64,000 nucleotides of DNA from Halalkalicoccus jeotgali B3 (GCF_000196895.1 NC_014297.1:1784295-1848294); one strand, 5' to 3'. Shown: positions 16,370-26,555, counted from the first letter of the stretch. A program made the numbers and translations. Notes: generated from the letters alone by a model not told the origin.

Positions 16370-16738
16370 TTAGTCGAGCGACTCGACCAGTTCGACCCGG
16401 CGACCGTCGGGGTCGCGCACGAACGCGGTACGAGCGCCCGCCTCGGGCTGATCGCCGGGCTCCTTGTCGACGCCGTAGTGGTCGATTTCCTCGAAGACCT
16501 CGTCGACGCTGTCGACCCCGATCGCGAGGTGATCCCACGCCGTGCCGGGTTCGAACTCCTCGTCGCCGTCGGTGTCCGAAAGCTGGAGTTCGGTTCCGTT
16601 CTCGTCGGCGATATATCGGTTCTGTGTCTCGCCGTCGGGTGTCTCGAACTCCCAGGACTCCTCGAAGCCGAACTGCTCGTAGAAGGCGATGGTCTCCTCT
16701 GCGTCCGCGACGTTGACGTTGACATGGATGAGTTCCAT
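16370..16738 (-). CDS. Glyoxalase I-like VOC protein
   Basis: 122 residues. MELIHVNVNVADAEETIAFYEQFGF begins the first VOC module and AWDHLAIGVDSVDEVFEEIDHYG the second, ending FVRDPDGRRVELVESLD. Metal ligands His5 and the C-terminal Glu are present, as in lactoylglutathione lyase-like proteins. It may handle methylglyoxal or a related 2-oxoaldehyde, or epimerise a CoA ester. The gene is tail-to-tail with the lyase. The start at 16738 is set by homology. Confidence 0.82.
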   Translation of the reverse strand: MELIHVNVNVADAEETIAFYEQFGFEESWEFETPDGETQNRYIADENGTELQLSDTDGDEEFEPGTAWDHLAIGVDSVDEVFEEIDHYGVDKEPGDQPEAGARTAFVRDPDGRRVELVESLD

Positions 16739-16842
16739 GAGTCCACTCCCGACCACCGACCCCTTAAATCCGTGGGTCCGGCCGCCGTGACTGGGTTCAC
16801 CAAACACAGTATTTATCACCATCAACCCCCGACCGGAAGCTA

Positions 16843-19800
16843 ATGGCCGTCGAAAAGCCCCACGGGGACATGAGTAATTTCGAACGGTATCGAGAGGCGC
16901 AGGGCCACGAACATCCGGACGCGAGCGAGTACGCGGAACTCGCCGCGGACCTGCGGGCAGTCGTCGACGGCGAGGTCCGATTCGACGAGTACGCGCAGGT
17001 TCTGTACGCGACCGACGGCAGCATCTACAAGGCCAAACCCGCCGGCGCGGTGCTCCCGCGCGACAGGGATGACGTCAGGAACGCGGTGAAGATCGCTGCC
17101 GAACACGAGGTACCGATCATGGCCCGCGGGGCGGGGTCCTCGCTTGGCGGTCAGGGCGTCGGTCCGGGCTGTATCGTCCTCGACATGACGACGTACATGG
17201 ACGAGATCCTCGAGATCGATCCCGAAAACCAGCGCGCGCGCGTCCAGCCCGGCGTCGTTCAGGACCACTTCGACGACGCTGCCAAAGAGTACGGCCTGAA
17301 GTTCGCGCCCGATCCGGCCTCCTCGAACCGCGCGACCATCGGGGGCGGGATCGGCAACAACTCGACGGGGGCGCACTCGGTGCGCTACGGCATCACCGAC
17401 GCCTACACCGAGGAACTGGACGTGATCCTCTCGGATGGCACCGAGATCAGAACACGAGAAGTCGTGCTGGATTCGCCCGAGTACGAGGGGATCGTCTCGA
17501 AGGAGGATCGAGAAGCCGAGATCTACGAGACGGTTCGGGGGATCGTCGAGGACAACGAAAGCGAGATCGAAAATCGGTATCCCAACCTCAAGCGGGTCGT
17601 CTCGGGCTATAACCTCAACCGGGTGATCTACGAGAACGAGAACGGCCAGCAGGTCATCAACCTCTCGAAGCTGCTCGTGGGAGCCGAGTCCACCCTCGGA
17701 ATCGTCGTCGAGGCCGAGATCTCGCTGGTGAGCGTTCCCGAGGAGACGGCGCTCGCGCTGTACTTCTTCGACGACCTCGTCGACTCGATGAAGGCGGTCC
17801 CCCAGGCCCTCGAATACGACGTCAGCGCCGTCGAGTTGATGGACGACGAGGTGTTCCGGATGGCCGCCGAATCCGACGGGTACTCCCAGTACGTCGAGCC
17901 GATCCCCGAAGAAGCGAAAGCCGCGATCATGCTCGAGTACGACTCCGAGATGGTCGAGAACTTCGAGGACGCGATCGGCGAGACGAACGAGCGGTTCGTC
18001 GAGAACGGCGACGCTTTCGACGTCCTTGAGGCCTATACCGAGGAGGACCAGGGGAAGATCTGGAAGCTCCGCAAAGCCGCGATTCCCCTGCTGATGAGTC
18101 TGGAGGGCGACCCGAAACCGTATCCGTTCATCGAGGACGCGACGGTCCCGCCGGAGGAACTCGCCGAGTACGTTCAGTCGTTCAAGAAGGTCCTCGAGAA
18201 TCACGGCACCTCGGCGGCGTATTTCGCTCACGCCGGGTCGGGAACGCTTCACATCCGGCCGATCCTCAACCTCAAGGACGGCGAGGGCATCGAGACGATG
18301 CACTCGATCACCGACGAGATCACCGACCTCGTCGTCGAGCACCACGGCGCCTTCTCGGGCGAGCACGGCGACGGGATGGCCCGCACGGAGTTCAACCCGA
18401 AGATGTTCGGCGACGACCTGTGGGGCGCGTTCAAGGAGCTGAAGACGGCGTTCGACCCCGAGTGGCTGATGCACCCGGGCAACGTCGTCTATCGCGACGG
18501 TCCCGAGGACCCCGGTCCCGACACCGAACGCGGGGTCGGCGCGGACAACCGCGAGAACCTCCGCTACGGCGCGGGCTACCAGTCGATCGAGCCCCAGACC
18601 AAACTGGATTTTACCGACGAGGGCGGCTTCTCGCACCTCGTTGAGCTCTGTAACGGCTGTGGGACCTGCCGGCAGACCGACGACGTGATGTGTCCCACCT
18701 ACCGGGGGATGAAAGACGAGATCGCGACCACCCGCGGTCGGGCGAACATGCTCCGGGCGGCGATCTCGGGCGATCTGTCCGAAGAGGAGATGTACACCGA
18801 GCAGTTCCAGGAGGAGGTACTCGACCTCTGTGTGGGTTGTAAGGGCTGTAAATCCGACTGTCCCACCGGGGTCGACCTCGGGAAGCTCAAAGCCGAGACG
18901 AAACACCAGTACCACGAGCGCGAGGGGATCGGGCTCCGGACGCGCGTGTTCGGCAACATCGACACGCTCTCGAAACTCGGCAGCGCGCTCGCGCCGGTTT
19001 CGAACCTCGGGACGAAGGTGCCCGGCGCGCGCAAGGCGATGGAGAAAATCGTCGGGATCGCCCCCGACCGGGAGCTCCCGCCGTTCCGCCGGGAGTCCCT
19101 CGAGGACTGGTACGACGCGCGCGGCCCACGCGTGAGCGAAGCCGAAGCCGACCGCAAGGTCGTGTTGTTCCCGGATACCTACACCAACTACAGCTACCCC
19201 GACCCGGGCAAGGCCGCCATTAGGGTGCTCGAAGCCGCCAACACCCATGTAAAGATCCCCGGCGACCTCGGCCCCAGCGGCCGGGCGGCCTACTCGAAGT
19301 CGATGCTCGACGAAGCCGAGAAGCGCGCCCGGCACAACGTCGAGCGCTTCGAGGAGTACATCGACGACGGCTACGAGGTCGTCGTCGTCGAGCCCTCGGA
19401 CGCGGTCGTCTTCCAGGACGAGTATCTCGACCTGCTCTCGACGACGGCCGCGGAGCGCGTCGCCGCCCACTCGTACGGTATCTGTGAGTACCTCGACGTC
19501 CACCGGCTGGTCGACGACTTGGAGACGACCGAGACCGACGAAGCGCTCACCTATCACGGTCACTGCCACCAGAAGGCGACCAACAAGGACCACCACGCGG
19601 TGGGCGTCCTCCGGCGCGCGGGCTACGCGGTCGATCCGTTGGACTCGACGTGCTGTGGGATGGCCGGTTCCTTCGGCTACGAGACCGAACACTACGACCT
19701 CTCGAAGTCGATCGCGAACCGGCTGTTCGACCAGATCGACGAGAGCGGCGGGACGCCGGTCGCGCCCGGCGGCTCCTGTCGCAGCCAGATCGGTGAGGAG

Positions 19801-19854
19801 TACGACGGCAACCCGTCCCACCCCATCGAGAAGGTGGCGGCAGCCGTTCGATAA
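16843..19854 (+). CDS. Fused FAD-linked / Fe-S D-2-hydroxyacid dehydrogenase, copy 1 (YdiJ/GlcD-GlcF type)
   Basis: 1003 residues. The N-terminal half is a PCMH-type FAD domain (ARGAGSSLGGQGVGPG near 95, GGGIGNNSTGAHSVRYG near 170) and an FAD-oxidase C-terminal domain (HAGSGTLHIRPILN, GEHGDGMARTEFNPKMFG). Then come two Fe-S motifs, CNGCGTC...CP near 605 and CVGCKGCKSDCP near 664, and two CCG-type repeats ending GHCHQK and CCGMAGSFGYETEH. The family oxidises D-lactate, glycolate or D-2-hydroxyglutarate and passes electrons to the respiratory chain. It is the most divergent of three paralogues here. A lactate-permease gene follows 134 bases later, favouring lactate or glycolate. Confidence 0.9.
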   Translation: MAVEKPHGDMSNFERYREAQGHEHPDASEYAELAADLRAVVDGEVRFDEYAQVLYATDGSIYKAKPAGAVLPRDRDDVRNAVKIAAEHEVPIMARGAGSSLGGQGVGPGCIVLDMTTYMDEILEIDPENQRARVQPGVVQDHFDDAAKEYGLKFAPDPASSNRATIGGGIGNNSTGAHSVRYGITDAYTEELDVILSDGTEIRTREVVLDSPEYEGIVSKEDREAEIYETVRGIVEDNESEIENRYPNLKRVVSGYNLNRVIYENENGQQVINLSKLLVGAESTLGIVVEAEISLVSVPEETALALYFFDDLVDSMKAVPQALEYDVSAVELMDDEVFRMAAESDGYSQYVEPIPEEAKAAIMLEYDSEMVENFEDAIGETNERFVENGDAFDVLEAYTEEDQGKIWKLRKAAIPLLMSLEGDPKPYPFIEDATVPPEELAEYVQSFKKVLENHGTSAAYFAHAGSGTLHIRPILNLKDGEGIETMHSITDEITDLVVEHHGAFSGEHGDGMARTEFNPKMFGDDLWGAFKELKTAFDPEWLMHPGNVVYRDGPEDPGPDTERGVGADNRENLRYGAGYQSIEPQTKLDFTDEGGFSHLVELCNGCGTCRQTDDVMCPTYRGMKDEIATTRGRANMLRAAISGDLSEEEMYTEQFQEEVLDLCVGCKGCKSDCPTGVDLGKLKAETKHQYHEREGIGLRTRVFGNIDTLSKLGSALAPVSNLGTKVPGARKAMEKIVGIAPDRELPPFRRESLEDWYDARGPRVSEAEADRKVVLFPDTYTNYSYPDPGKAAIRVLEAANTHVKIPGDLGPSGRAAYSKSMLDEAEKRARHNVERFEEYIDDGYEVVVVEPSDAVVFQDEYLDLLSTTAAERVAAHSYGICEYLDVHRLVDDLETTETDEALTYHGHCHQKATNKDHHAVGVLRRAGYAVDPLDSTCCGMAGSFGYETEHYDLSKSIANRLFDQIDESGGTPVAPGGSCRSQIGEEYDGNPSHPIEKVAAAVR

Positions 19855-19987
19855 CGCGGGTTCGCTTTCCCTCGTATTCGGCAGACGGAGAAGCGAGTTC
19901 ATCCATCATATTTATTAGCCACCGTTGAACACGTAGGCGTGAGTCGTTCACAATGATCACGAGGGTACGGAAAAACGGTGGTCGAGC

Positions 19988-21727
19988 ATGGTACTAGAGA
20001 TAGTTCTAGCGGCGTTGCCGCTGTTGGTGGTGGCGGTGTTGCTGGTCGGCCTGCTGTGGCCGGCGACGCGGGCGATGCCGATCGCGTGGATCATCGCGCT
20101 GGGCGTGGGTTTTTTCGCCTGGAACATGCCCCCGGACTGGCTCGCGGCGGCCTCGATTACCGGTGTGATGACCGCCCTCGAGATCCTCTGGATCGTCTTC
20201 GGCGCGCTCTTGCTCCTGTACACGCTAATGCAGGCCGGCGCGTTCGATCGGATCAACCAGGGATTCGCCACGATCAGCGACGACCGCCGCGTACAGATCG
20301 TTCTCCTGGGGTTCTTCCTCGCAACGTTCATCGAGGGAGCGGCGGGCTTCGGGACGCCCGCCGCGGTCGTCGCACCCCTCCTGTTGGGACTCGGATTCCC
20401 GGCGCTGGCGGCGGTCATCGCGGCGATCATCGGCCACGTCATCGCCGTCACGTACGGCGCGGTGGGGACGCCCATCATCGTCGGCATTCAGGACCCGCTG
20501 GCCTCGGCCGGCTTCCAAGACGAGATCGCTCAAGGGGGCTACACCGTGCCCGAGTACTCGACGGAGGTAGCTGCTTGGGCGGCGACCTACCACACGCTCG
20601 TCGGCTTCGTGATGCCGCTGTTCGCCGTGGGAATGGTGGTGTACTTCTTCGGCGATCGTAACGAGCGTTCGCTCTCGCCCGCCTGGGAGGTCGCGCCGTT
20701 GTGTCTGGCCTCGGGGATCGCCTTCGCGGTTCCGTACTGGCTGTCGGCGTGGTTCTTCACCGCGGAGTTCCCGAGTCTCATCGGGTCGATGGTCGGCGGG
20801 GCGATCATCGTCAGCGTGCTGAAGGCGGGCTACCTCCTCCCCGATTCCCACTGGGATTTCCCGCCGCGTAGCGAGTGGCCGAGCCACTGGGTCGGAACCA
20901 TCGAGCCCGGTGAGAACGGCGCGACGACGGGCCGGCCGAACAAGGCGACGGCCACCGACGGCGGCATCCCCAGCGGCCCGGAGATGTCGCTCGCTCGCGC
21001 GTGGTCGCCGTACGTCCTCGTCGTCGTGTTGCTCGTGGTCACCCGGGCGGTCGGCCCGATCTCGTCGTTCATCAACCGACCGGCCTTCATCGTCGAGTGG
21101 CAGGAGATCCTTGGCACTGGGATCTCCGGTAGTATCGCGTGGATGAACGTTCCCGGGTTCTGGCTGATCGTCAGCGCGGTGCTCGCGATCCCGATCTTCG
21201 GCATGAGCGGCGGACAGGTCTCTGCAGCATGGCGCGAGGCCGGGCAGAAGATCGTCTCGCCGCTCATCGCGCTGATCTTCGTCATCGCGATGGTGCAAGT
21301 GATGATCAACTCCGGTGCCCACCCCGGCGCCCCGGCGGGCGGCAGCATGATCGTCGTGCTCGCGACGGCGACCGCGGACCTGCTCGGTCCGGTCTACCCG
21401 GCGGTCGCGGCGCTGATCGGCGCGCTCGGCGCGGCGATGGCCGGTTCGAACACCGTCTCGAACATCACCTTCGGCGGCTTCCAGTTCGAGGCCGCCCAGC
21501 AACTGGGCCTGCCGACTCAGATCATCGTGGGCGCACAGGCCGTCGGCGGCGCGATCGGCAACCTCGTGGCCATCCACAACGTCGTCGCGGCGCTGGCGAC
21601 GGTCGGTCTGGTCGGGCAAGAGGGCCGCGTCATGCGCCTGAACCTGATTCCGCTGGTCTACTACTCGATCTTCGTCGGGTTCTGGGCGCTGCTGTTCTCG
21701 TACGTGCTGTTCCCAAGCGCCTTCTGA
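19988..21727 (+). CDS. lctP: Lactate/glycolate permease (LctP family)
   Basis: 579 residues, highly hydrophobic with about 12-14 membrane segments. TFIEGAAGFGTPAAVVAPLLLGLGFP, GHVIAVTYGAVGTPI and, late, AAMAGSNTVSNITFGGFQFEAA with QAVGGAIGNLVAIHNVVAALATVGL are hallmark LctP/GlcA motifs. It imports L- or D-lactate, and often glycolate, by proton or sodium symport. Its place directly after the first FAD/Fe-S dehydrogenase suggests it feeds that enzyme. An AT-rich stretch near 19908-19918 may hold its promoter. Confidence 0.93.
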   Translation: MVLEIVLAALPLLVVAVLLVGLLWPATRAMPIAWIIALGVGFFAWNMPPDWLAAASITGVMTALEILWIVFGALLLLYTLMQAGAFDRINQGFATISDDRRVQIVLLGFFLATFIEGAAGFGTPAAVVAPLLLGLGFPALAAVIAAIIGHVIAVTYGAVGTPIIVGIQDPLASAGFQDEIAQGGYTVPEYSTEVAAWAATYHTLVGFVMPLFAVGMVVYFFGDRNERSLSPAWEVAPLCLASGIAFAVPYWLSAWFFTAEFPSLIGSMVGGAIIVSVLKAGYLLPDSHWDFPPRSEWPSHWVGTIEPGENGATTGRPNKATATDGGIPSGPEMSLARAWSPYVLVVVLLVVTRAVGPISSFINRPAFIVEWQEILGTGISGSIAWMNVPGFWLIVSAVLAIPIFGMSGGQVSAAWREAGQKIVSPLIALIFVIAMVQVMINSGAHPGAPAGGSMIVVLATATADLLGPVYPAVAALIGALGAAMAGSNTVSNITFGGFQFEAAQQLGLPTQIIVGAQAVGGAIGNLVAIHNVVAALATVGLVGQEGRVMRLNLIPLVYYSIFVGFWALLFSYVLFPSAF

Positions 21728-21753
21728 AACGCCGGCTCGCTGCCGGCGGTTTT

Positions 21754-21900
21754 TTATTTGAGGTCCGGCGCGATCAGTTCGATCGGATGGTGCGGTTTTC
21801 GTTCCAACAGCGCGTCCAACTGATCCGTACAGGAAGTCCCGCTCGCGAGCACGGTCCGGTCGCGCTCGCCAGCGTCCTCGAACGTGTCAAGTGTAGACAT
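21754..21900 (-). pseudogene. C-terminal remnant of a fourth FAD/Fe-S hydroxyacid dehydrogenase
   Basis: A 48-codon minus-strand frame ends TVLASGTSCTDQLDAL...HHPIELIAPDLK. It aligns with the last ~35 residues of the three full-length dehydrogenases in this window, e.g. VVAPGASCRGQLEDL...PPHPIEVLAAGLS at the end of the 41097-44117 product. Nothing homologous to the remaining ~950 residues lies upstream of it: the preceding frame is unrelated and the malic enzyme gene begins at 22017. It is best read as the 3' stub left by deletion of a fourth copy. The alternative, an independent small protein, is less likely. Confidence 0.6.
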
Positions 21901-22016
21901 ACCGGTTCGTTCGACCACAGAGACATGGGTGTTTTCATCCGAGTGGTTCGTCGATCGTCGAATGTAGAGTCTGCCCCTGTCGATACCTTTTTGTCCGTCT
22001 CGAAAGTGGGTCCGGT

Positions 22017-24266
22017 ATGTCACTGGAGGACGACTCCCTCGACTACCACGAGGCCGACCCACCGGGCAAGATCGAGATCGCGACCACCAAACCGACGAAC
22101 ACCCAGCGCGACCTCTCGCTCGCGTACTCGCCGGGAGTTGCCGGCCCCTGCCGAGCTATCGACGAGAACCCCGACGACGTCTATCGCTACACCGCCAAGG
22201 GCAATCTGGTCGGTGTGGTGTCCAACGGAAGCGCGGTCCTCGGGTTGGGCGACATCGGCGCGAGCGCCTCGAAGCCGGTTATGGAAGGGAAGGGCGTCCT
22301 GTTCAAGCGCTTTGCCGATATCGACGTCTTCGACATCGAACTCGATCTGGAGGACCCCGAATCGATGATCGCCGCGACGAAGGCCATGGAGCCCACCTTC
22401 GGCGGGATCAACTTAGAGGACATCAAGGCTCCCGAGTGTTTCCAGATCGAGGAAACCCTCCGAGAGGAGATGTCGATCCCGGTCTTCCACGACGACCAAC
22501 ACGGCACTGCGATCATCTCCGGAGCGGGGCTGCTCAACGCCGCGGAGATCGCCGGTAAGGAACTCGCGGACCTCGATGTGGTGCTCTCGGGGGCGGGCGC
22601 GAGCGCGATCGCCACGGCGCGGTTTTACGTCTCGCTCGGGGTCAAACGGGAGAACATCACGATGTGTGACTCCTCGGGGATCATCACCGAGGCGCGCGCC
22701 GAGGAGGTCAACGAGTACAAACGCCAGTTCGCTCGCGACCTCCCCGAGGGCGGCCTCGCGGACGCGATGGAGGGCGCGGACGTGCTCGTCGGCCTCTCGG
22801 TCGCCGGCATCGTCTCGCCGGAGATGGTCCGGTCGATGGCCGCCGACCCGATCATCTTCGCGATGGCCAACCCCGACCCCGAGATCACCTACGAGGACGC
22901 GAAGGGTGCCCGCGACGATACGGTGATCATGGCGACCGGGCGCTCCGATTACCCCAACCAGGTCAACAACGTGCTCGGCTTCCCGTTCATTTTCCGAGGG
23001 GCCTTGGACGTCCGGGCGACCGAGATCAACGAGGAGATGAAGGTCGCCTGTGCGGAGGCGCTTGCGGACCTCGCAAAACAGGACGTCCCGGACGCGGTCC
23101 GGAAGGGCTACGGCGACCAGCCACTGCAGTTCGGCTCCGAGTACATCCTCCCCAAGCCGATCGATCCCAGAGTCCTCTTCGAGGTCGCACCCGCGGTCGC
23201 ACAGGCGGCGATCTCCAGTGACGTCGCGCGCCGCGAGGTCGAACTCGACGAGTACAAAGAACAACTCGAAGCCCGCCTCGGGAAGTCCCGCGAGATGATG
23301 CGGGTGGTGCTGAACAAGGCCCGTAGCGACCCCAAGCGGGTCGCGCTTGCGGAGGGCGAGGACGAGAAGATGATCCGCGCGGCCTACCAGATGCAGGAGG
23401 AGGGGATCGCCCAACCCGTTCTCATCGGCGACCGCGAGGAGATCGAAACGACGCTCCGACGGCTCGGGCTCGCCTTTGAGCCCGACGTGGTCGATCTCTC
23501 GGAGGCCGAGTACGACGAGTACGCCGAACGCCTCTACGACCTGCGCCAGCGCAAGGGCTTTACCCGCAGCGAGGCCGCAGACATGGTCCGCCGGGACTCG
23601 AACTACCTCGGAAGCGTGATGGTCGAAGCCGGCGACGCCGACGCCCTGCTGACGGGGCTGACGCATCACTACCCCTCGGCGCTTCGCCCGCCGCTCCAGA
23701 CCATCGGTACCGCCGAGGACGCCAACTACGCCGCCGGGGTCTACCTGCTGGCGTTCAAGGATCAGGTCGTCTTCTGTGCGGACGCGACCGTCAACCAGAA
23801 CCCCGACGAGGACGTCCTCGCGGAGGTCACGCGCCACACCGCGGACCTCGCCCGCCGCTTCAACGTCGAGCCGCGTGCGGCGATGCTCTCGTATTCGAAC
23901 TTCGGTTCGGTCGACAACGAGGGGACGCGAAAACCCCGCGAAGCCGCCCGACTCCTCCGCCGGGATCCGGACGTGGACTTCCCGGTCGACGGGGAAATGC
24001 AGGCCGACACGGCCGTCGTCGAGGAGATCCTCAACGGTACCTACGACTTCGCGGAGCTAGAGGAGCCGGCGAACGTGCTCGTCTTCCCGAACCTCGAGGC
24101 GGGCAACATCGGCTACAAACTGCTCCAGCGTCTGGGCGGAGCCGAAGCCATCGGCCCGATGCTCGTCGGCATGGACAAACCGGTCCACGTCCTCCAGCGT
24201 GGCGACGAGGTCAAGGACATCGTCAACCTGGCGGCGGTCGCCGTGGTGGACGCACAGAACCAGTAG
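22017..24266 (+). CDS. maeB: Malic enzyme with phosphotransacetylase-like C-terminal domain
   Basis: 749 residues. The N-terminal malic domain reads [15 protein letters not shown] and [19 protein letters not shown]; the NAD(P) domain has [23 protein letters not shown]. From about residue 430 onward is a Pta-like domain ([23 protein letters not shown] ... [23 protein letters not shown]) that is usually regulatory and lacks transferase activity in MaeB proteins. The enzyme oxidatively decarboxylates malate to pyruvate with CO2 and NAD(P)H. In this island it would drain malate made from C4 acids, or from glyoxylate, into pyruvate. The start at 22017 gives the expected N-terminus. Confidence 0.93.
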   Translation: MSLEDDSLDYHEADPPGKIEIATTKPTNTQRDLSLAYSPGVAGPCRAIDENPDDVYRYTAKGNLVGVVSNGSAVLGLGDIGASASKPVMEGKGVLFKRFADIDVFDIELDLEDPESMIAATKAMEPTFGGINLEDIKAPECFQIEETLREEMSIPVFHDDQHGTAIISGAGLLNAAEIAGKELADLDVVLSGAGASAIATARFYVSLGVKRENITMCDSSGIITEARAEEVNEYKRQFARDLPEGGLADAMEGADVLVGLSVAGIVSPEMVRSMAADPIIFAMANPDPEITYEDAKGARDDTVIMATGRSDYPNQVNNVLGFPFIFRGALDVRATEINEEMKVACAEALADLAKQDVPDAVRKGYGDQPLQFGSEYILPKPIDPRVLFEVAPAVAQAAISSDVARREVELDEYKEQLEARLGKSREMMRVVLNKARSDPKRVALAEGEDEKMIRAAYQMQEEGIAQPVLIGDREEIETTLRRLGLAFEPDVVDLSEAEYDEYAERLYDLRQRKGFTRSEAADMVRRDSNYLGSVMVEAGDADALLTGLTHHYPSALRPPLQTIGTAEDANYAAGVYLLAFKDQVVFCADATVNQNPDEDVLAEVTRHTADLARRFNVEPRAAMLSYSNFGSVDNEGTRKPREAARLLRRDPDVDFPVDGEMQADTAVVEEILNGTYDFAELEEPANVLVFPNLEAGNIGYKLLQRLGGAEAIGPMLVGMDKPVHVLQRGDEVKDIVNLAAVAVVDAQNQ

Positions 24267-24311
24267 TCCGGCGGCCGCGCCCGCCGTTCCCGGACGAACA
24301 CCTGCCCCAAC

Positions 24312-24322
24312 ACAATTAATTA
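24312..24322 (+). promoter_or_regulatory. TATA-like box before the small upstream ORF
   Basis: AATTAATTAAG in a GC-rich surround, 28-38 bases before the ATG at 24350. That is the usual distance for a leaderless start there, rather than for the MFS gene ATG at 24388. Confidence 0.45.
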
Positions 24323-24349
24323 AGAGGGTCCGTGACGCTCCTTCCTAAC

Positions 24350-24391
24350 ATGAAACGGGAGAACGGAACAGACCGGCCGGGGCCGGCATGA
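24350..24391 (+). CDS. 13-residue upstream ORF coupled to the MFS gene
   Basis: ATG at 24350 opens MKRENGTDRPGPA and stops at TGA (24389-24391), which overlaps the ATG of the transporter gene as ATGA. A TATA-like box about 30 bases upstream would make this the leaderless start. It could provide translational coupling or attenuation for the transporter. The peptide itself resembles nothing known, and it might be chance. Confidence 0.4.
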   Translation: MKRENGTDRPGPA

Positions 24392-25614
24392 ACGGCAACG
24401 ACCGCTCGATCGCCGGGTTCACCATGCTCGCCCACGGGACCTTCCACACCTACGAGCTGTCGATTCCGCTCTTTATCGTGATCTGGCTCGATGTCTTCGA
24501 CGTCTCGGCGTTCGTCCTCGGAGTCGTCGTCAGCGTCGGGTACGGGCTGATCGGCGTCGGCGCGCTGCCGAGCGGCGTGCTCGCCGACCAGTACGGCTCG
24601 CGCCGACTGATCGTCGCCGCGGTCGTCGGAATGGGCGGCGGTTTCTTCCTGCTCGCGCTCGCGCCCAACGTCTACACGCTCTGTGGGGCGATCGTCGTCT
24701 GGGGCGCCGCGGCGAGCATCTACCACCCCGCGGGTCTGTCGTTGATCAGTCGCGGGGCCGAGGAGCGCGGTACGGTGTTCGCGTACCACGGCGTCGGCGG
24801 CAACGTCGGCACCGCGTTCGGCCCGCTGCTTGCGGCACTCCTCCTCGTTTTTTTCGACTGGCGGATCGTCATCGTCGCGCTCGCGATCCCGGCGGTCGTC
24901 GTCGTGGCGGTCGGTTCCGCGATCGAGTTCGACGAGACTGCCGCGACCGCCGCCGACGGCGGCGAACGACCCGACACCCACGATAGCGACGACGGGTTCG
25001 ATCTCGGGGGGATCGTCGCCGATTCCCGGCTGCTCTTTACGACGGGATTCGCCCTCGCGTTCGTGATCGTCATGCTCTATGGAACCTACTATCGTGGGTT
25101 GTTGACGTTCATGCCCGACATGATCGCGAACCTCCCGCAGTTTAGCACGTACACGGTCATGGGTCAGGCGGCCGAACCCGCCCAGTACATCTACACCGGC
25201 CTGCTGATGGTCGGCATCCTCGGCCAGTACGCCGGCGGCCGGATCACCGACCATATCAGAACGGAGTACGCGCTGTTGGCGACGCTGACGTCGCTCGCGG
25301 TCCTTGCGGTCGTCTTCCTTCCCGCGGCCGGTTGGGGGGTCGTTCCGTTTCTCACGGTGTGTGCGATCCTCGGGTTCTGTCTGTACGCGACCGCGCCGAT
25401 CTACCAGGTCGTGATCGCTGAATACGCCGCAGAAGACGTCCACGGGCTCTCCTACGGCTTTACGTACCTCGGGATGTTCGGCGTCGGTGCGGGCGGGGCG
25501 GCGCTGGCGGGCGCGCTGTTGACGTACTTCAGCGCCGCCGTGTTGCTCGGAACCCTCGGCGCGATCGCGCTTCTGGCGGCGGGGCTCGTGGTGGTCGTCC
25601 TCGAATTCGTCTGA
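24388..25614 (+). CDS. MFS transporter
   Basis: 408 residues with 12 predicted membrane helices in two halves. The cytoplasmic loop after helix 2 reads GVLADQYGSRRLIV, the MFS motif-A equivalent. A hydrophilic loop of about 40 residues (EFDETAATAADGGERPDTHDSDDGFDLGG) separates the halves. Substrate unknown; given the neighbours, an organic acid or its export product is plausible. The start codon overlaps the 13-codon upstream ORF. Confidence 0.88.
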   Translation: MNGNDRSIAGFTMLAHGTFHTYELSIPLFIVIWLDVFDVSAFVLGVVVSVGYGLIGVGALPSGVLADQYGSRRLIVAAVVGMGGGFFLLALAPNVYTLCGAIVVWGAAASIYHPAGLSLISRGAEERGTVFAYHGVGGNVGTAFGPLLAALLLVFFDWRIVIVALAIPAVVVVAVGSAIEFDETAATAADGGERPDTHDSDDGFDLGGIVADSRLLFTTGFALAFVIVMLYGTYYRGLLTFMPDMIANLPQFSTYTVMGQAAEPAQYIYTGLLMVGILGQYAGGRITDHIRTEYALLATLTSLAVLAVVFLPAAGWGVVPFLTVCAILGFCLYATAPIYQVVIAEYAAEDVHGLSYGFTYLGMFGVGAGGAALAGALLTYFSAAVLLGTLGAIALLAAGLVVVVLEFV

Positions 25615-25619
25615 AATCC

Positions 25620-26555
25620 TCAGGCGACGCGGTTTCGCAGTTCTTCACCCGCCCAGTAGTGCTCGACGTTCTCCTTCACTAGATCGGCGATGTCGAGGTG
25701 ATAGCGGTTGGTCGCAGAGCCCTTGTGAGGCATGACGAGTACCTCCTCCATGTCCCACAGCGGCGACTGGTCGGGGAGGGGCTCGGTCTCGAAGACGTCG
25801 AGTGCCGCCCCCGCGATCTCGCCGTCCTCGATCGCCGAGACGAGTGCGTCCTCGTCGACGATCGGGCCCCGAGCGACGTTCACGAGATACGAATCCTCGC
25901 GCATCGCCTCGAACTCCGGCGTCGAGAGCAGCCCGTCCGTCTCGGGGGTGTGGGGTAGCGTGATCGCGACGAACCGGGCGTCAGAGATGGCCTCGTGGAG
26001 GTCATCGGGGCCGTAGATCTCCGAGACGCCAGGGACTGGTTCATCAGAGCGCCGCACGCCGACGACCTCCATTCCCAACCCGTCCGCACGCGTGGCGATC
26101 CCCTCGCCGATGGTACCCAGTCCGAGCACACAGAGGCGCTCGTTCTCGACGGTGAAGGGGCGCTCGTAGTCGGGAGTGTACCAGTGGGTCTCGTTCTGGT
26201 TGTCCCGGTAGACGTGCAACATGCGTGCAAGCGAGAGCATGCAACCGATGGCGACCTCGCCGACGGTCGCACCGTGGATGCCCGAACTGTTCGTCAGAGG
26301 GACCCCGGCCTCGGCGTAGGCCTCGGTGTCGAAGGCGTCGTAGCCCGCCCGGGCGCAGTGGACCCACCCGGCGTCGAGGAACTCCTCGCCGGGGACGTAG
26401 GTGACCACGCCGTCGCGCTCGTCGTACTCCTCGCCGTCGCCGACGAGTTCGACCGGGATCGGGAAGTCCGAAAAGGCCTCGACGAACGCTTCCTTCGGGA
26501 TGACGTTCTCGACGGATTCGTGGACGTACAACTGCTCGAGGTCGTTTGTAGCCAT
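25620..26555 (-). CDS. NAD(P)-dependent D-2-hydroxyacid dehydrogenase
   Basis: 311 residues of the D-isomer-specific 2-hydroxyacid dehydrogenase family. The Rossmann motif is GLGTIGEGIATRADGLGMEV near residue 140. NVARGPIVDEDALV carries the catalytic Arg, IAGAALDVFETEPLP the Glu, and VLMPHKGSATNRYH the His. It interconverts 2-oxoacids and D-2-hydroxyacids such as glyoxylate/glycolate, pyruvate/D-lactate or hydroxypyruvate/glycerate. It lies tail-to-tail, 5 bases from the MFS gene, and is divergent from the ThDP enzyme. The start at 26555 (MATNDLEQ) is preferred over one 23 codons upstream. A cytosolic counterpart to the respiratory FAD/Fe-S dehydrogenases is suggested. Confidence 0.9.
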   Translation of the reverse strand: MATNDLEQLYVHESVENVIPKEAFVEAFSDFPIPVELVGDGEEYDERDGVVTYVPGEEFLDAGWVHCARAGYDAFDTEAYAEAGVPLTNSSGIHGATVGEVAIGCMLSLARMLHVYRDNQNETHWYTPDYERPFTVENERLCVLGLGTIGEGIATRADGLGMEVVGVRRSDEPVPGVSEIYGPDDLHEAISDARFVAITLPHTPETDGLLSTPEFEAMREDSYLVNVARGPIVDEDALVSAIEDGEIAGAALDVFETEPLPDQSPLWDMEEVLVMPHKGSATNRYHLDIADLVKENVEHYWAGEELRNRVA

